Below are positions 1 to 6,761 of a stretch of DNA of 18,577 bases, in pieces (positions within the stretch are counted from its first letter, which is position 1; each line of letters starts with the position of its first letter). This DNA comes from an uncultured Eubacteriales bacterium (lineage in GTDB: Bacteria; Bacillota; Clostridia; Oscillospirales; Butyricicoccaceae). The stretch covers positions 1 through 18,577 of the forward strand of contig CAKUAK010000003.1 in assembly GCA_934636325.1 (NCBI GenBank). The letters run 5' to 3'. A program made the position numbers and the translations under genes. The notes under the pieces were generated by a model. That model had not been told where the DNA came from. It searched no databases and worked only from the letters and a program-made list of their open reading frames with translations.

Positions 1-746
1 CCGCAAGGATGCACGACAAATACCGTCAGATCAACCGGTTCGTCGAGCTTATCGACGACGCCGTCCGCGCCTATGGCCGGGACGACATGACGATAATCGA
101 CTTCGGCTGCGGCAAGTCCTATCTGACCTTTATACTCTATTATTACCTGACCGAGATCCGCGGCCTGCACCCAACGGTCATCGGCCTCGATCTCAAGGCC
201 GACGTCATCGCCGAGTGCAATCTGACCGCCTTCAAATACGGCTATACCGGCCTTAGTTTCCGGCTGGGCGATATCGCCGGATACAGGCCGGAAAAGACCC
301 CCGACATGGTCATATCCCTCCATGCCTGCGACACGGCCACCGACCACGCCATCTATAACGCCGTCAGCTGGGGCACGAAAATGATATTCTCTGTCCCCTG
401 CTGCCAGCACGAGCTTAATTCCCAGATAGAGGGCGGCAGCCTTTCGGCCCTGACCCGCTACGGCATAATCAAAGAGCGCACCGCCGCCCTTATGACCGAC
501 GCCATACGCGGCTGCCTGCTGGAGAGCGCCGGGTATAAGACCTCCCTGCTCGAGTTCGTCGATCTGGCCCACTCGCCCAAGAATATCCTCATCCGCGCCT
601 ACCGCTCCAACATGCCGGAGGAAAAGCGGCATGAGGCCAAGGCCGAGGCCGAGGCCCTTATGGCCCAGTTCTCCCTCTCGCCTACATTATACAGGCTGAT
701 GTATTGGAAAAAGCTCGGGAAAAACAGGCCGGAGGGCGGCCGATGA
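1..746 (+). CDS. SAM-dependent methyltransferase, 5' end cut by the window edge
   Basis: The reading frame is open from the left edge (first full codon at base 3), and the first ATG at 9 lies in the middle of the usual family core, so the true start is upstream. Visible class I methyltransferase features are motif I (IIDFGCGKSYLTF, about residues 29-41 counted from the ATG at 9), an acidic ribose-binding segment (GLDLKADVI) and the segments HACDTATD and SVPCCQHELN. These features are characteristic of a conserved bacterial family of class I methyltransferases with a Methyltransf_32-like domain. The substrate is not known to me; methylation of an RNA or protein is possible but not shown. The gene is followed by an intrinsic terminator at 781-809. 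Confidence is high for the fold and low for the substrate. Confidence 0.85.
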   Translation, partial: ARMHDKYRQINRFVELIDDAVRAYGRDDMTIIDFGCGKSYLTFILYYYLTEIRGLHPTVIGLDLKADVIAECNLTAFKYGYTGLSFRLGDIAGYRPEKTPDMVISLHACDTATDHAIYNAVSWGTKMIFSVPCCQHELNSQIEGGSLSALTRYGIIKERTAALMTDAIRGCLLESAGYKTSLLEFVDLAHSPKNILIRAYRSNMPEEKRHEAKAEAEALMAQFSLSPTLYRLMYWKKLGKNRPEGGR

Positions 747-780
747 TGCTTATCGTCAGGGCAGCAAAGGAATAACACGA

Positions 781-809
781 AAAAGCCTGCGCCTCGGCGC
801 AGGCCTTTG
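781..809 (+). terminator. Intrinsic terminator after the methyltransferase gene
   Basis: A perfect 8-bp stem (GCCTGCGC 786-793 with GCGCAGGC 798-805) closes a CTCG tetraloop. It is preceded by five A and followed by CTTT. It lies 35 nt after the methyltransferase stop codon. The T tract is short, so termination may be incomplete. Confidence 0.65.
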
Positions 810-813
810 AGAC

Positions 814-867
814 TGTCGAAAAACCGCTTCGCTGGGTTTTCTTTCCCCCACGGACACGCCCGTGGGG
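814..867 (+). repeat. Dispersed repeat, copy A (inverted relative to 17743-17797)
   Basis: These 54 bases align over their whole length with the reverse complement of 17743-17797. Shared blocks are CTGTC at one end, CGCTTCGCT in the middle and CCACGG...CCCGTGGGG at the other end. The last block forms a stem (CCCCACGG 846-853 with CCGTGGGG 860-867). By eye roughly three quarters of positions agree. Both copies lie just outside a gene 3' end, next to a terminator. No open reading frame is in the repeat. It could be a REP-like element or a relic of a miniature mobile element. Confidence 0.6.
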
Positions 868-887
868 TCCCCTTTTTAATTTAAATA

Positions 888-1056
888 GATTTGCACGGCT
901 CATGTCCGTGCAAATCGTTACGCCGGACTGCCGGCGCGGCGCAGAAGCGCCGTTGAAGTTAGTTTGGCTCCGGCCTGCGGGCCGGTTTCGCCATTTTACT
1001 GCGGTAAAATTGGCGGGTCAACGTGTTTTTGCCGCGCACATGTCACGACAAAAACA
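888..1056. other. Tandem array of stem-loops in the 386-nt gene-free stretch 747-1132
   Basis: I see no credible gene in 747-1132. Between the repeat copy at 814-867 and the terminator at 1065-1092 there are six consecutive inverted repeats: GATTTGCACGG 888-898 with CCGTGCAAATC 906-916 (11 bp, perfect); CGCCGG 921-926 with CCGGCG 931-936; CGGCGC 937-942 with GCGCCG 947-952; CCGGCC 970-975 with GGCCGG 980-985 (loop TGCG); CGCCATTTTAC 989-999 with GTAAAATTGGCG 1004-1015 (one bulge, loop TGCG); TGTTTTTG 1024-1031 with CAAAAACA 1049-1056. This density suggests a folded RNA or a palindromic intergenic element. Strand and function are unknown. Confidence 0.55.
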
Positions 1057-1064
1057 TCCAATAG

Positions 1065-1092
1065 AAAAAGTCTGTGACAGCACAGACTTTTT
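1065..1092. terminator. Bidirectional intrinsic terminator between convergent units
   Basis: A perfect 12-bp stem (AAAAAGTCTGTG 1065-1076 with CACAGACTTTTT 1081-1092) closes an ACAG loop, with T runs at the 3' side of either strand. It can end transcripts from the left (methyltransferase or the stem-loop region) and from the right (the minus-strand ABC operon). Confidence 0.8.
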
Positions 1093-1102
1093 GCCAAGCA
1101 GA

Positions 1103-1127
1103 CCCCCGACCATATGCCCGGGGGCTG
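1103..1127 (-). terminator. GC-rich hairpin directly after the ABC operon stop codon
   Basis: CCCCCG (1103-1108) pairs with CGGGGG (1119-1124), extended by imperfect CAG/CTG pairing. It lies 6 nt past the stop codon of the last ABC gene on the minus strand. It lacks its own U tract; the stronger terminator at 1065-1092 follows, so this is probably a 3'-end stabilising hairpin or the first half of a double terminator. Confidence 0.45.
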
Positions 1128-1132
1128 TATTT

Positions 1133-2764
1133 TTAAAGTGAGACCGTCCGTCCGCCGGCGCGGGCGCTGAAGCGGTGGGAGATCGATATGACGGCGCGTC
1201 CCCGGGACGCGCGCTCGAGGGCCGACAGCACGCGCTCTTCGGTGTCGGAGTCGAGACCGGCCGTTATCTCATCGAGCATGAGCACCGAGGGGTCGGAGGC
1301 GACAGCGCGGGCGATGGCCAGCAGTTGGAGCTGACCCTGGGAGAAGAGGCTGGGGTCAAAGGGGGTGTCATAGCCCTTGGGCATACGGGATATCGTTTCG
1401 TCAAGGCCTGAAAGGGCGGCCGCCCTGCGCACCATTTCGTCCGACAGATTGGCGTCCCAAAGGGTTATCTGATCCTTTACCGTGCCGGGGACGGGGCGGA
1501 AGGACTGTTCGACATAGCCAAAGATATGCCTGCGCTGCCCGGGCGAGATATCACAGGGGCTTATGCCCATGACCTTTATATCGCCGCTCTTGGGGGGATA
1601 GAGGCCGAGTATCAGCTTGAAGAGTGTGCTCTTGCCTGCGCCGGTGCGGCCGGTGACCGTCACGTTCTCGCCGCGGGCGACCTTCATCGAAAAATCCTTT
1701 ATGACATCGCGGGTGTCGTCATAGCCGAAGGTGACTCCGCCGACCTCGACGGCCGGAAGCTCGGGATCGGGCAGGGCCGTGCCCGAGGGGCGGGGAGCCT
1801 CTTCAAGAGAGAAGAAATCGTTGATCCTATGGGCGCCGGCCATGGCCGTCTGGATATTCTGGATCTCCATGCCGATGGCCTCGATGGGTTCAAAGACCTT
1901 GGTGACATAGCTTATCATGGCGACAGCCGTGCCGGCCGTCATGCCGAAAAGCCGCCCGGGAAGGCCGCCCAGCGAGCTGAGATACATCATGACCGCAACG
2001 GTCACGGCCGAGGATACGATGATAACGGGGGAATAGATCGAATCGAAGAAGTTCATATGCTCGGTGGCGCTGTATGTGTCGCCGAGGGAATCGTCATAGC
2101 GCTTTTCCATATACTTCTGCGCGCCCAGCAGCCTTATCGTGTCGAGGCAGGCCAGAGCTTCGGGCACATGACCGGCGACGACGGCCGTCGCGCGGCGCTG
2201 GCGCAGGCTGTAGAGCTTCATGCGCTTCTGGCAGAAGCGGGTGAAGGCGCCGAGGATCGGCAGAAGGATGAGCATCATGAGGGCAAGGCCGCGGCTCTTG
2301 ACAAATACGACGCCCAGAACGCCGATGACGCGGCAGGCGTCGGCAAACATGCTGACGACGCCCGAGGCGAAAAGGGCCTCCATGGCGTCGACATCGCCGG
2401 TGAAGAGGGATGTCAGCTGTCCGGGGTCGGCCCCGGCAAGATAGCCGGAGGGCAGGCGAGAGAGCTTGCGGCACATCTCGCCGCGCAGAACGTGGGTCAT
2501 GCGCTGTCCCGATACGGTTATAAGGACCTCGCGCCCGGCGTCGAGAGCGCCGGCCAGCGCCAGCGAGAGGAAGTAACCCAGCGCCAGCCAGAGGGGCAGC
2601 CCGGCGCTTGTCGAAAGGCTGTCGACGGCGCGGCCGAGGACCAGAGGGGGAAGCAGCCCGGCCAGGGCCGAAATTATTATGGCCGCTGCCAGCGAAAGAA
2701 AGAGAAGCGGCGAACCCTTTGCCGCCGCGAGGACGGCGCGGGAGACAGACATTTTATTTTTCAT
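1133..2764 (-). CDS. ABC exporter half-transporter, consensus ATPase subunit (membrane + ATP-binding domains fused)
   Basis: A 543-residue type IV ABC exporter half. The N-terminal half (about 1-320) holds hydrophobic helices of the membrane domain. The C-terminal half is the nucleotide-binding domain: Walker A GRTGAGKST (372-380), Q-loop GYVEQ, a deviating signature FSQGQ (474-478), Walker B with catalytic Glu499, and H-loop ISHR near the end. It stops about ten residues after the H-loop, earlier than most relatives. The ATG at 2764 is chosen because GGAGG lies 9 nt upstream. The gene overlaps the upstream ABC gene by 11 bp, so translation is probably coupled. With its partner it should form a heterodimeric multidrug or peptide exporter; the substrate cannot be read from sequence. 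Confidence 0.9.
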   Translation of the reverse strand: MKNKMSVSRAVLAAAKGSPLLFLSLAAAIIISALAGLLPPLVLGRAVDSLSTSAGLPLWLALGYFLSLALAGALDAGREVLITVSGQRMTHVLRGEMCRKLSRLPSGYLAGADPGQLTSLFTGDVDAMEALFASGVVSMFADACRVIGVLGVVFVKSRGLALMMLILLPILGAFTRFCQKRMKLYSLRQRRATAVVAGHVPEALACLDTIRLLGAQKYMEKRYDDSLGDTYSATEHMNFFDSIYSPVIIVSSAVTVAVMMYLSSLGGLPGRLFGMTAGTAVAMISYVTKVFEPIEAIGMEIQNIQTAMAGAHRINDFFSLEEAPRPSGTALPDPELPAVEVGGVTFGYDDTRDVIKDFSMKVARGENVTVTGRTGAGKSTLFKLILGLYPPKSGDIKVMGISPCDISPGQRRHIFGYVEQSFRPVPGTVKDQITLWDANLSDEMVRRAAALSGLDETISRMPKGYDTPFDPSLFSQGQLQLLAIARAVASDPSVLMLDEITAGLDSDTEERVLSALERASRGRAVISISHRFSARAGGRTVSL

Positions 2765-4481
2765 TTTTTACGCCCTCCTGTTCGTTGAAAAGACCGGCGG
2801 ATCCCGGGCAGGCCGCCATGAGCTCTTCGTGGCTGCCGGTCTCGCACCGGCCGCCGTCCATCCATATGATCTTATCGAAGGAGGGGAAGAGGCGCAGCCT
2901 GTGGGATATTATTATAATGACGCTCTGCGGCGCGAGGGCGCGCAGGTTGTTCATGATCTTTGTCTCGGTATCGCGGTCGACGGCCGAGAAGGGATCGTCG
3001 AGGACGATGAGGGGGCGGGGCTCGAGCAGGGTCCTGGCCAGCCCAAGCCTTGCGCGCTGGCCGCCCGAAAGGCGGCTGCCGGCGTTTCCGACATGGGTGT
3101 CGATGCCGTTTTCCATGGCCCTTACCTCGCCGTCGAGGCAGACCGTTTCAAGGGCCGACCGGGCGTCGCCCCGACGCCCCATAAGGACATTGTTTACGAC
3201 CGAATCGTTTATGAGCTGGGGATCGTGGCCGAGATACCCGACCAGCCCGGCCAGCTCCTGCCGGGGCAGGGAGGAAAGCTCGCGTCCGCCAAGGCCGACA
3301 TGGCCTCCGTAGGGCACGACGCCCTCAAAGACCTTGCCCAGCGTCGATTTGCCGCAGGCGACGGGGCCGGTCACGCCGATGACCTGACCCGGCGCGGCGC
3401 TTATGTCAAGGCCGGAGAATATCGGCTCTCCGCCCGGCCATCCGGCCGAAAGACCGCTGACCTCGAGGGCCGAGGGCTTGCCCGGCACGACATCGGGGGC
3501 TTCCGAGGCGGCGGCCAGAAGGGGCTGGACACGCTTCCACGATACCTTTGCCTTCTGGATGGCGTTGAAGAGCTTTGCCGTCTTGGAGGCCTTGGTGGCG
3601 ACCTTTGTGAAGCAGGAGAGGAAGGCCGTGAAGGAGGCGACATCCCAGACCCGCCAGCCGGTGCCCATGACATTCTTTCCGCCCAGCCAGAGTATCAGCA
3701 CGGCCCCGGCCATCGAGAAGACAAGATATATGGGCTGCGGCGTGTTCTCCCACATCTCGGCGGCGACGGCCTTTTTCTCATAGCCCTCGAGGCAGCTGTC
3801 ATAGGCCGCCTGACGCTGATCCTCAAGGCCAAAGACGCGGTATGTAACGGCGCCCGATATGCGGTCGAGGGTCATCGAGTTGAGCTCGCCGGCGCTCTTG
3901 CGGTATTCGGCCGTGCGGGAGGTGACCATCTTGCCCAGACGCCCGGCGATAAAGAAGGCGGCGGGCGGGAAGATGCAGGAGAGCAGCGCCAGACGCCGGT
4001 CGAGGGATATCAGCATGACGGCATAGGCCGCCATGGCGATGCCGGTATCGAATATCTCGGTCGTCACCTTTCGCATGCCCTCCGAACAGGCATCGGCGTC
4101 GGCGATGGCCTTTGTCATGGCAGAGCCGCGGTCGCCGTCCCGGGTGTCGGACAAAAGGCCGGTGAAGAGGGTGCCCTTCATGCTGCGGTTGACATTGTTT
4201 GCAAAGCGGCGGACATAAAAGCGCTTGAAGAAGCGCGTGAACTGGACCAGCAGTATGGCCGCCACATAGGCAAGGGCGATGCGCCCCATGTCGAGGGATG
4301 TGGCCCTGCCGCCGGTTATGTCGACCAGGCACTGGGCCAGCTTGCCTTCAAAATAGGGCCCGGCCGTCAGACCGATGTTATAGATAAGACCGCTGACCGT
4401 AATGGCGATCAGGGGCCCGCGCTGATCGAGGAAATATGTAGAGATCCTGTCGGGCGGCAGCGCCCTCCGGGCTTTTTTCAT
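2754..4481 (-). CDS. ABC exporter half-transporter, degenerate-site subunit
   Basis: A 575-residue membrane plus ATP-binding fusion. The membrane domain occupies about residues 20-310. In the ATPase domain I see Walker A GPVACGKST (372-380), a canonical signature LSGGQ (471-475), Walker B ending Asp495-Asp496 where position 496 is normally the catalytic Glu, and H-loop ISHRL. The DDPFSAVD form of Walker B/D-loop resembles the degenerate first domain of ABCC proteins. Its partner has Glu499 but the odd signature FSQGQ, so one composite site would be active and one degenerate. The start codon overlaps the marR stop (ATGA, 4478-4481). It is the second gene of a marR-ABC-ABC operon, which suggests drug or toxic-compound efflux. 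Confidence 0.9.
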   Translation of the reverse strand: MKKARRALPPDRISTYFLDQRGPLIAITVSGLIYNIGLTAGPYFEGKLAQCLVDITGGRATSLDMGRIALAYVAAILLVQFTRFFKRFYVRRFANNVNRSMKGTLFTGLLSDTRDGDRGSAMTKAIADADACSEGMRKVTTEIFDTGIAMAAYAVMLISLDRRLALLSCIFPPAAFFIAGRLGKMVTSRTAEYRKSAGELNSMTLDRISGAVTYRVFGLEDQRQAAYDSCLEGYEKKAVAAEMWENTPQPIYLVFSMAGAVLILWLGGKNVMGTGWRVWDVASFTAFLSCFTKVATKASKTAKLFNAIQKAKVSWKRVQPLLAAASEAPDVVPGKPSALEVSGLSAGWPGGEPIFSGLDISAAPGQVIGVTGPVACGKSTLGKVFEGVVPYGGHVGLGGRELSSLPRQELAGLVGYLGHDPQLINDSVVNNVLMGRRGDARSALETVCLDGEVRAMENGIDTHVGNAGSRLSGGQRARLGLARTLLEPRPLIVLDDPFSAVDRDTETKIMNNLRALAPQSVIIIISHRLRLFPSFDKIIWMDGGRCETGSHEELMAACPGSAGLFNEQEGVKNEK

Positions 4482-4948
4482 ATGCTCTTCTCCCCTTCTA
4501 TAAGCGGCATGACATGGCCGAAGCCGCTGCGGCTCTCGGCCTTGGAGCGCAGGTAGAGCTTATCAAGGGTCTCGCAGAACCGATCGGCCTCTTCGGGCTC
4601 CAGCTCTTCAAGCAGCCATTCATAAAAGGCGGCTTCGACCTGCTCCCTCGAGTTGCGCAGCTCCTCGGCCCTCTCGGTGGGATAGAGCATCTGGCGGCGG
4701 CTGTCATCGGGGTCGGCCCTGCGGGTCAGATACCCCTTGCCTTCGAGGCTGGCGACCCTGCGGGCGACAGCCCCCTTGTCCATATTGAGCATGGCGGCGG
4801 CATCCTTCTGGGATATCCCCGGCGAGTGCCGCACGGCGTGGATGAGATCGAGCTCGCCCGAGCCGACCCCCTCGTCCTTCATGGTGCGGACGACCAGCCG
4901 TGTCACCTCGCGGGCGATCTTTGTTATCTTCCGCCCTGTTTTGTCCAT
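4478..4948 (-). CDS. MarR-family transcriptional repressor of the ABC exporter operon
   Basis: A 156-residue winged-helix regulator. The central part shows the MarR pattern: GISQKDAAAMLNMDKGAVARRVASL as helix-turn-helix, followed by GYLTRRADPDDSRR, the wing with its conserved Asp and Arg residues. The long N- and C-terminal helices would form the dimer interface. I place the start at the ATG at 4948, not at the in-frame ATG at 4987, because AAGGAAGG lies 8 nt upstream of 4948, whereas 4987 falls at the predicted transcription start. It overlaps the first ABC gene by 4 nt. Such genes usually repress their own operon and release DNA when a small ligand binds; an inverted repeat at its promoter supports this. 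Confidence 0.9.
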   Translation of the reverse strand: MDKTGRKITKIAREVTRLVVRTMKDEGVGSGELDLIHAVRHSPGISQKDAAAMLNMDKGAVARRVASLEGKGYLTRRADPDDSRRQMLYPTERAEELRNSREQVEAAFYEWLLEELEPEEADRFCETLDKLYLRSKAESRSGFGHVMPLIEGEKSI

Positions 4949-4963
4949 ATTTATTACCTTCCT

Positions 4964-5008
4964 TACAATAGTTGTACCTTCAACCAAAATGGATGATACT
5001 ACAACTAT
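4964..5008. promoter_or_regulatory. Likely MarR operator (inverted repeat across the promoter)
   Basis: ATAGTTGTA (4968-4976) is the exact inverse of TACAACTAT (5000-5008). The upstream arm lies in the spacer between -35 and -10; the other arm lies just after the predicted transcription start and is itself part of a 13-nt palindrome TACAA-TAG-TTGTA (4964-4976) that touches the marR ribosome site. A protein bound here would block the polymerase. TTGTA/TACAA half-sites are common for MarR proteins. Confidence 0.65.
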
Positions 5009-5021
5009 ATGCCTTTGTCAA
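4993..5021 (-). promoter_or_regulatory. Promoter of the marR-ABC-ABC operon
   Basis: On the minus strand a perfect -35 TTGACA (5021-5016) is separated by 17 nt from -10 TATCAT (4998-4993). The predicted start of transcription is near 4986, giving a leader of about 38 nt before the marR ATG at 4948. Confidence 0.8.
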
Positions 5022-5045
5022 TAGACGCTGCCATATCTTTGCATA

Positions 5046-5074
5046 TAGACAGCCTGTGCGGCGTCTGATATAAT
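5046..5074 (+). promoter_or_regulatory. Promoter of the TraX-family gene
   Basis: TAGACA (5046-5051), a 17-nt spacer and a perfect TATAAT (5069-5074) precede the gene's ribosome site GGAGGGAG (5103-5110). It is divergent from the marR promoter; the two -35 boxes are about 25 nt apart. Confidence 0.75.
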
Positions 5075-5116
5075 ATCGGGCAAAGGCAGGCCGTGGCCCG
5101 CCGGAGGGAGATAATA

Positions 5117-5866
5117 ATGAAAGAACACAAAACAGATATAAGCGCCTTCGGGCTGCACCTGCTGGCTATGGGCCTCATGCTGTGCGACCATGCCTGGGCG
5201 ACGGTGGCCGGCGACGCCATGTGGCTGACCCACATCGGCCGCCTGGCCTTTCCGATATTCGCCTTTCTTCTGTCCGAGGGCTTCGTGCGCACGGGAAACA
5301 GGAAGAAATACCTTCTGCGGCTGCTGATCACCGCGGTACTGTCTGAGATACCTTTCGACCTCATGTACGCCGGGACGGTCTTTTATCCCTATCATCAGAA
5401 TGTCATATGGACATTTATAATAGCATTTCTCTGCATGTGGGCCATCGACGCCGTATATAAAAGAAAGGGCAGGATATTGGGGGCGGCCATGGCCGTGCTG
5501 ATGTGCATAGTCGGTCTGGCCGCCGGGACGGTATTGATGGTCGATTATTACGGCGCAGGTGTCCTGACCGTTCTGGCCTTTTATATACTCAGGGAACGGA
5601 AAATATGGGTGCAGACCCTCCTGCTGGCCGCCATGTGGTGGATAAACTGCGAGCTTCTGGGCGGTGAGATCCTCGAGCTCAGCCTCTTTGGACACAGCGT
5701 CGAGATCTATGAGCAGGGGCTGGCCATGCTTTCCCTCATCCCCATATGGCTCTATCACGGGCGCCAGGGTATACACAGCCGGTGGACAAGGATGCTCAAT
5801 TACGGCTTTTACCCCGCCCATATGCTGATACTCTATCTGCTGTCACGGCTGATCAGCCTTACCTGA
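5117..5866 (+). CDS. TraX-family integral membrane protein
   Basis: A 249-residue polytopic membrane protein with about seven to eight hydrophobic segments. The N-terminus (DISAFGLHLLAMGLMLCDHAW), the HIGRLAFPIFAFLLSEGF segment and RLLITAVLSEIPFD are the conserved blocks of the TraX family (PF05857). The family is named after the F-plasmid pilin N-acetylase, but chromosomal Firmicute members have no proven role and are related to membrane acyltransferases. I use the ATG at 5117, which has GGAGGGAG 6 nt upstream, instead of the in-frame GTG at 5093. It is transcribed alone from its own promoter and ends 2 nt from the convergent spoVAC gene. No conjugation genes are nearby, so a pilus role is unlikely here. 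Confidence 0.85.
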   Translation: MKEHKTDISAFGLHLLAMGLMLCDHAWATVAGDAMWLTHIGRLAFPIFAFLLSEGFVRTGNRKKYLLRLLITAVLSEIPFDLMYAGTVFYPYHQNVIWTFIIAFLCMWAIDAVYKRKGRILGAAMAVLMCIVGLAAGTVLMVDYYGAGVLTVLAFYILRERKIWVQTLLLAAMWWINCELLGGEILELSLFGHSVEIYEQGLAMLSLIPIWLYHGRQGIHSRWTRMLNYGFYPAHMLILYLLSRLISLT

Positions 5867-5868
5867 GC

Positions 5869-6306
5869 CTACCCCACCGCCCAGAGGAACAGGCCGTAGA
5901 TGACGCTGGCCGATATGCCGAATACCAGCACCGGCCCGGCGATGGTGAACATCTTGACCGCCGTGCCGAGGATGAAGCCCTCTGTTCGAAACTCCATTGC
6001 CGGCGCGGCCATAGAGTTGGCAAATCCGGTTATCGGGACGAGGGTGCCAGCCCCGGCGAAGCGGGCTATCTTGCCGAAAAGCCCGAGTGCGGTCAGCAGC
6101 ACGCCGATAAAGACCATCGTTATCGACACCAGCGACGCGCTGTCGCTTTCGGCAAAGCCCCGGGAAAGATAGAATGACTTGAAGCCCTGGGCTATGGCGC
6201 ATATGGCGCCGCCGGTCAGAAAGGCCAGCGGGATGTTCTTATAGCTGGGCGACCGAGGGGACAGCCCCTCATACAGCTTTTTGTATTCTTCATCAGACAT
6301 TCGCAT
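5869..6306 (-). CDS. spoVAC: Stage V sporulation protein AC (SpoVAC)
   Basis: A 145-residue membrane protein, close to the usual length of about 150. It carries the signature SpoVAC blocks: KNIPLAFLTGGAICAIAQGF near the N-terminus, then FAGAGTLVPITGFANSMAAPA and EGFILGTAVKMFTIAGPV. In spore formers SpoVAC is part of the inner-membrane channel that moves dipicolinic acid into the forespore and releases it on germination. The start is taken at the ATG at 6306, which has GAGGTGAT upstream; the longer in-frame extension lacks a ribosome site and is not SpoVAC-like. It stands alone: spoVAD and spoVAE do not follow, unlike the usual spoVAC-AD-AEB order. I could not identify a convincing sigma-G promoter. 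Confidence 0.92.
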   Translation of the reverse strand: MRMSDEEYKKLYEGLSPRSPSYKNIPLAFLTGGAICAIAQGFKSFYLSRGFAESDSASLVSITMVFIGVLLTALGLFGKIARFAGAGTLVPITGFANSMAAPAMEFRTEGFILGTAVKMFTIAGPVLVFGISASVIYGLFLWAVG

Positions 6307-6438
6307 GAAATATATCACCTCATGCCGATTTTTCCCCGGAAAGGCGATATTTATCCGTCGGTGAGAAGAATAGATTTCGCATATAATAATTTTTAATAGA
6401 AAAACAGATAATCTTATGGCATAATACAAAAAAATATC

Positions 6439-6467
6439 GTGACAAAGGTGTCAAGAAAGTGTACAAT
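6439..6467 (+). promoter_or_regulatory. Promoter of the ATP synthase operon
   Basis: GTGACA (6439-6444), 17 nt, TACAAT (6462-6467). The predicted transcript starts near 6474, about 38 nt before the first gene. An inverted repeat TGACA-AAGG-TGTCA (6440-6453) covers the -35 box and could be an operator. Confidence 0.65.
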
Positions 6468-6511
6468 GTATATAAGATTTAATATGACTTCTTGCCTGCG
6501 GAGGGCTCGAT

Positions 6512-6754
6512 TTGTTTAAGGATAAAAAGACCGTTCGGGCTATTGTCCAGAATATCGGATATCTGACCCAGTTGGGCTTTTCGATCGCCTTTCCTCCGGT
6601 ATTCTGCGCCTTCGGCGCGCTCTGGCTCCAGCGAAAGACCGGCGCGGGCAGCTGGCTCGTATTGCTCGGTGTGATAGTCGGGCTGCTTTCGGGCATATCA
6701 TGCTTTGTAAACTTCTGCCGTCAGATCGCGCGGCGGTCTCAAAGGAAAGGATGA
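6512..6754 (+). CDS. atpZ: AtpZ/AtpI-like accessory protein of the F-ATP synthase
   Basis: An 80-residue protein with two hydrophobic hairpin helices (about 18-38 and 46-67), a basic N-terminus and a basic C-terminal tail. It matches the PF09527 type (putative F0F1-ATPase subunit, AtpZ) by size, two-helix layout and position as first gene of the atp operon. Members assist Mg2+/Ca2+ uptake or assembly of the c-ring; the role is not settled. The start is a TTG at 6512, supported by GGAGGG six nt upstream; there is no ATG alternative near it. It is followed after 7 nt by the second accessory gene. Confidence 0.75.
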   Translation: MFKDKKTVRAIVQNIGYLTQLGFSIAFPPVFCAFGALWLQRKTGAGSWLVLLGVIVGLLSGISCFVNFCRQIARRSQRKG

Positions 6755-6761
6755 TAAACAG

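Noticed and set aside
902..1141. 79-residue plus-strand ORF in the gap after the methyltransferase
   Set aside because: It runs through six or more stem-loops and the 1065-1092 terminator, has no ribosome site, and reads as a composition-biased peptide without any recognisable pattern.
2679..4556. 625-codon plus-strand ORF opposite the ABC exporter genes (and similar at 1526-2788)
   Set aside because: It is antisense to genes with clear ABC motifs. Long antisense frames arise here because the real genes rarely use TTA, CTA or TCA codons. The translated product shows no domain.
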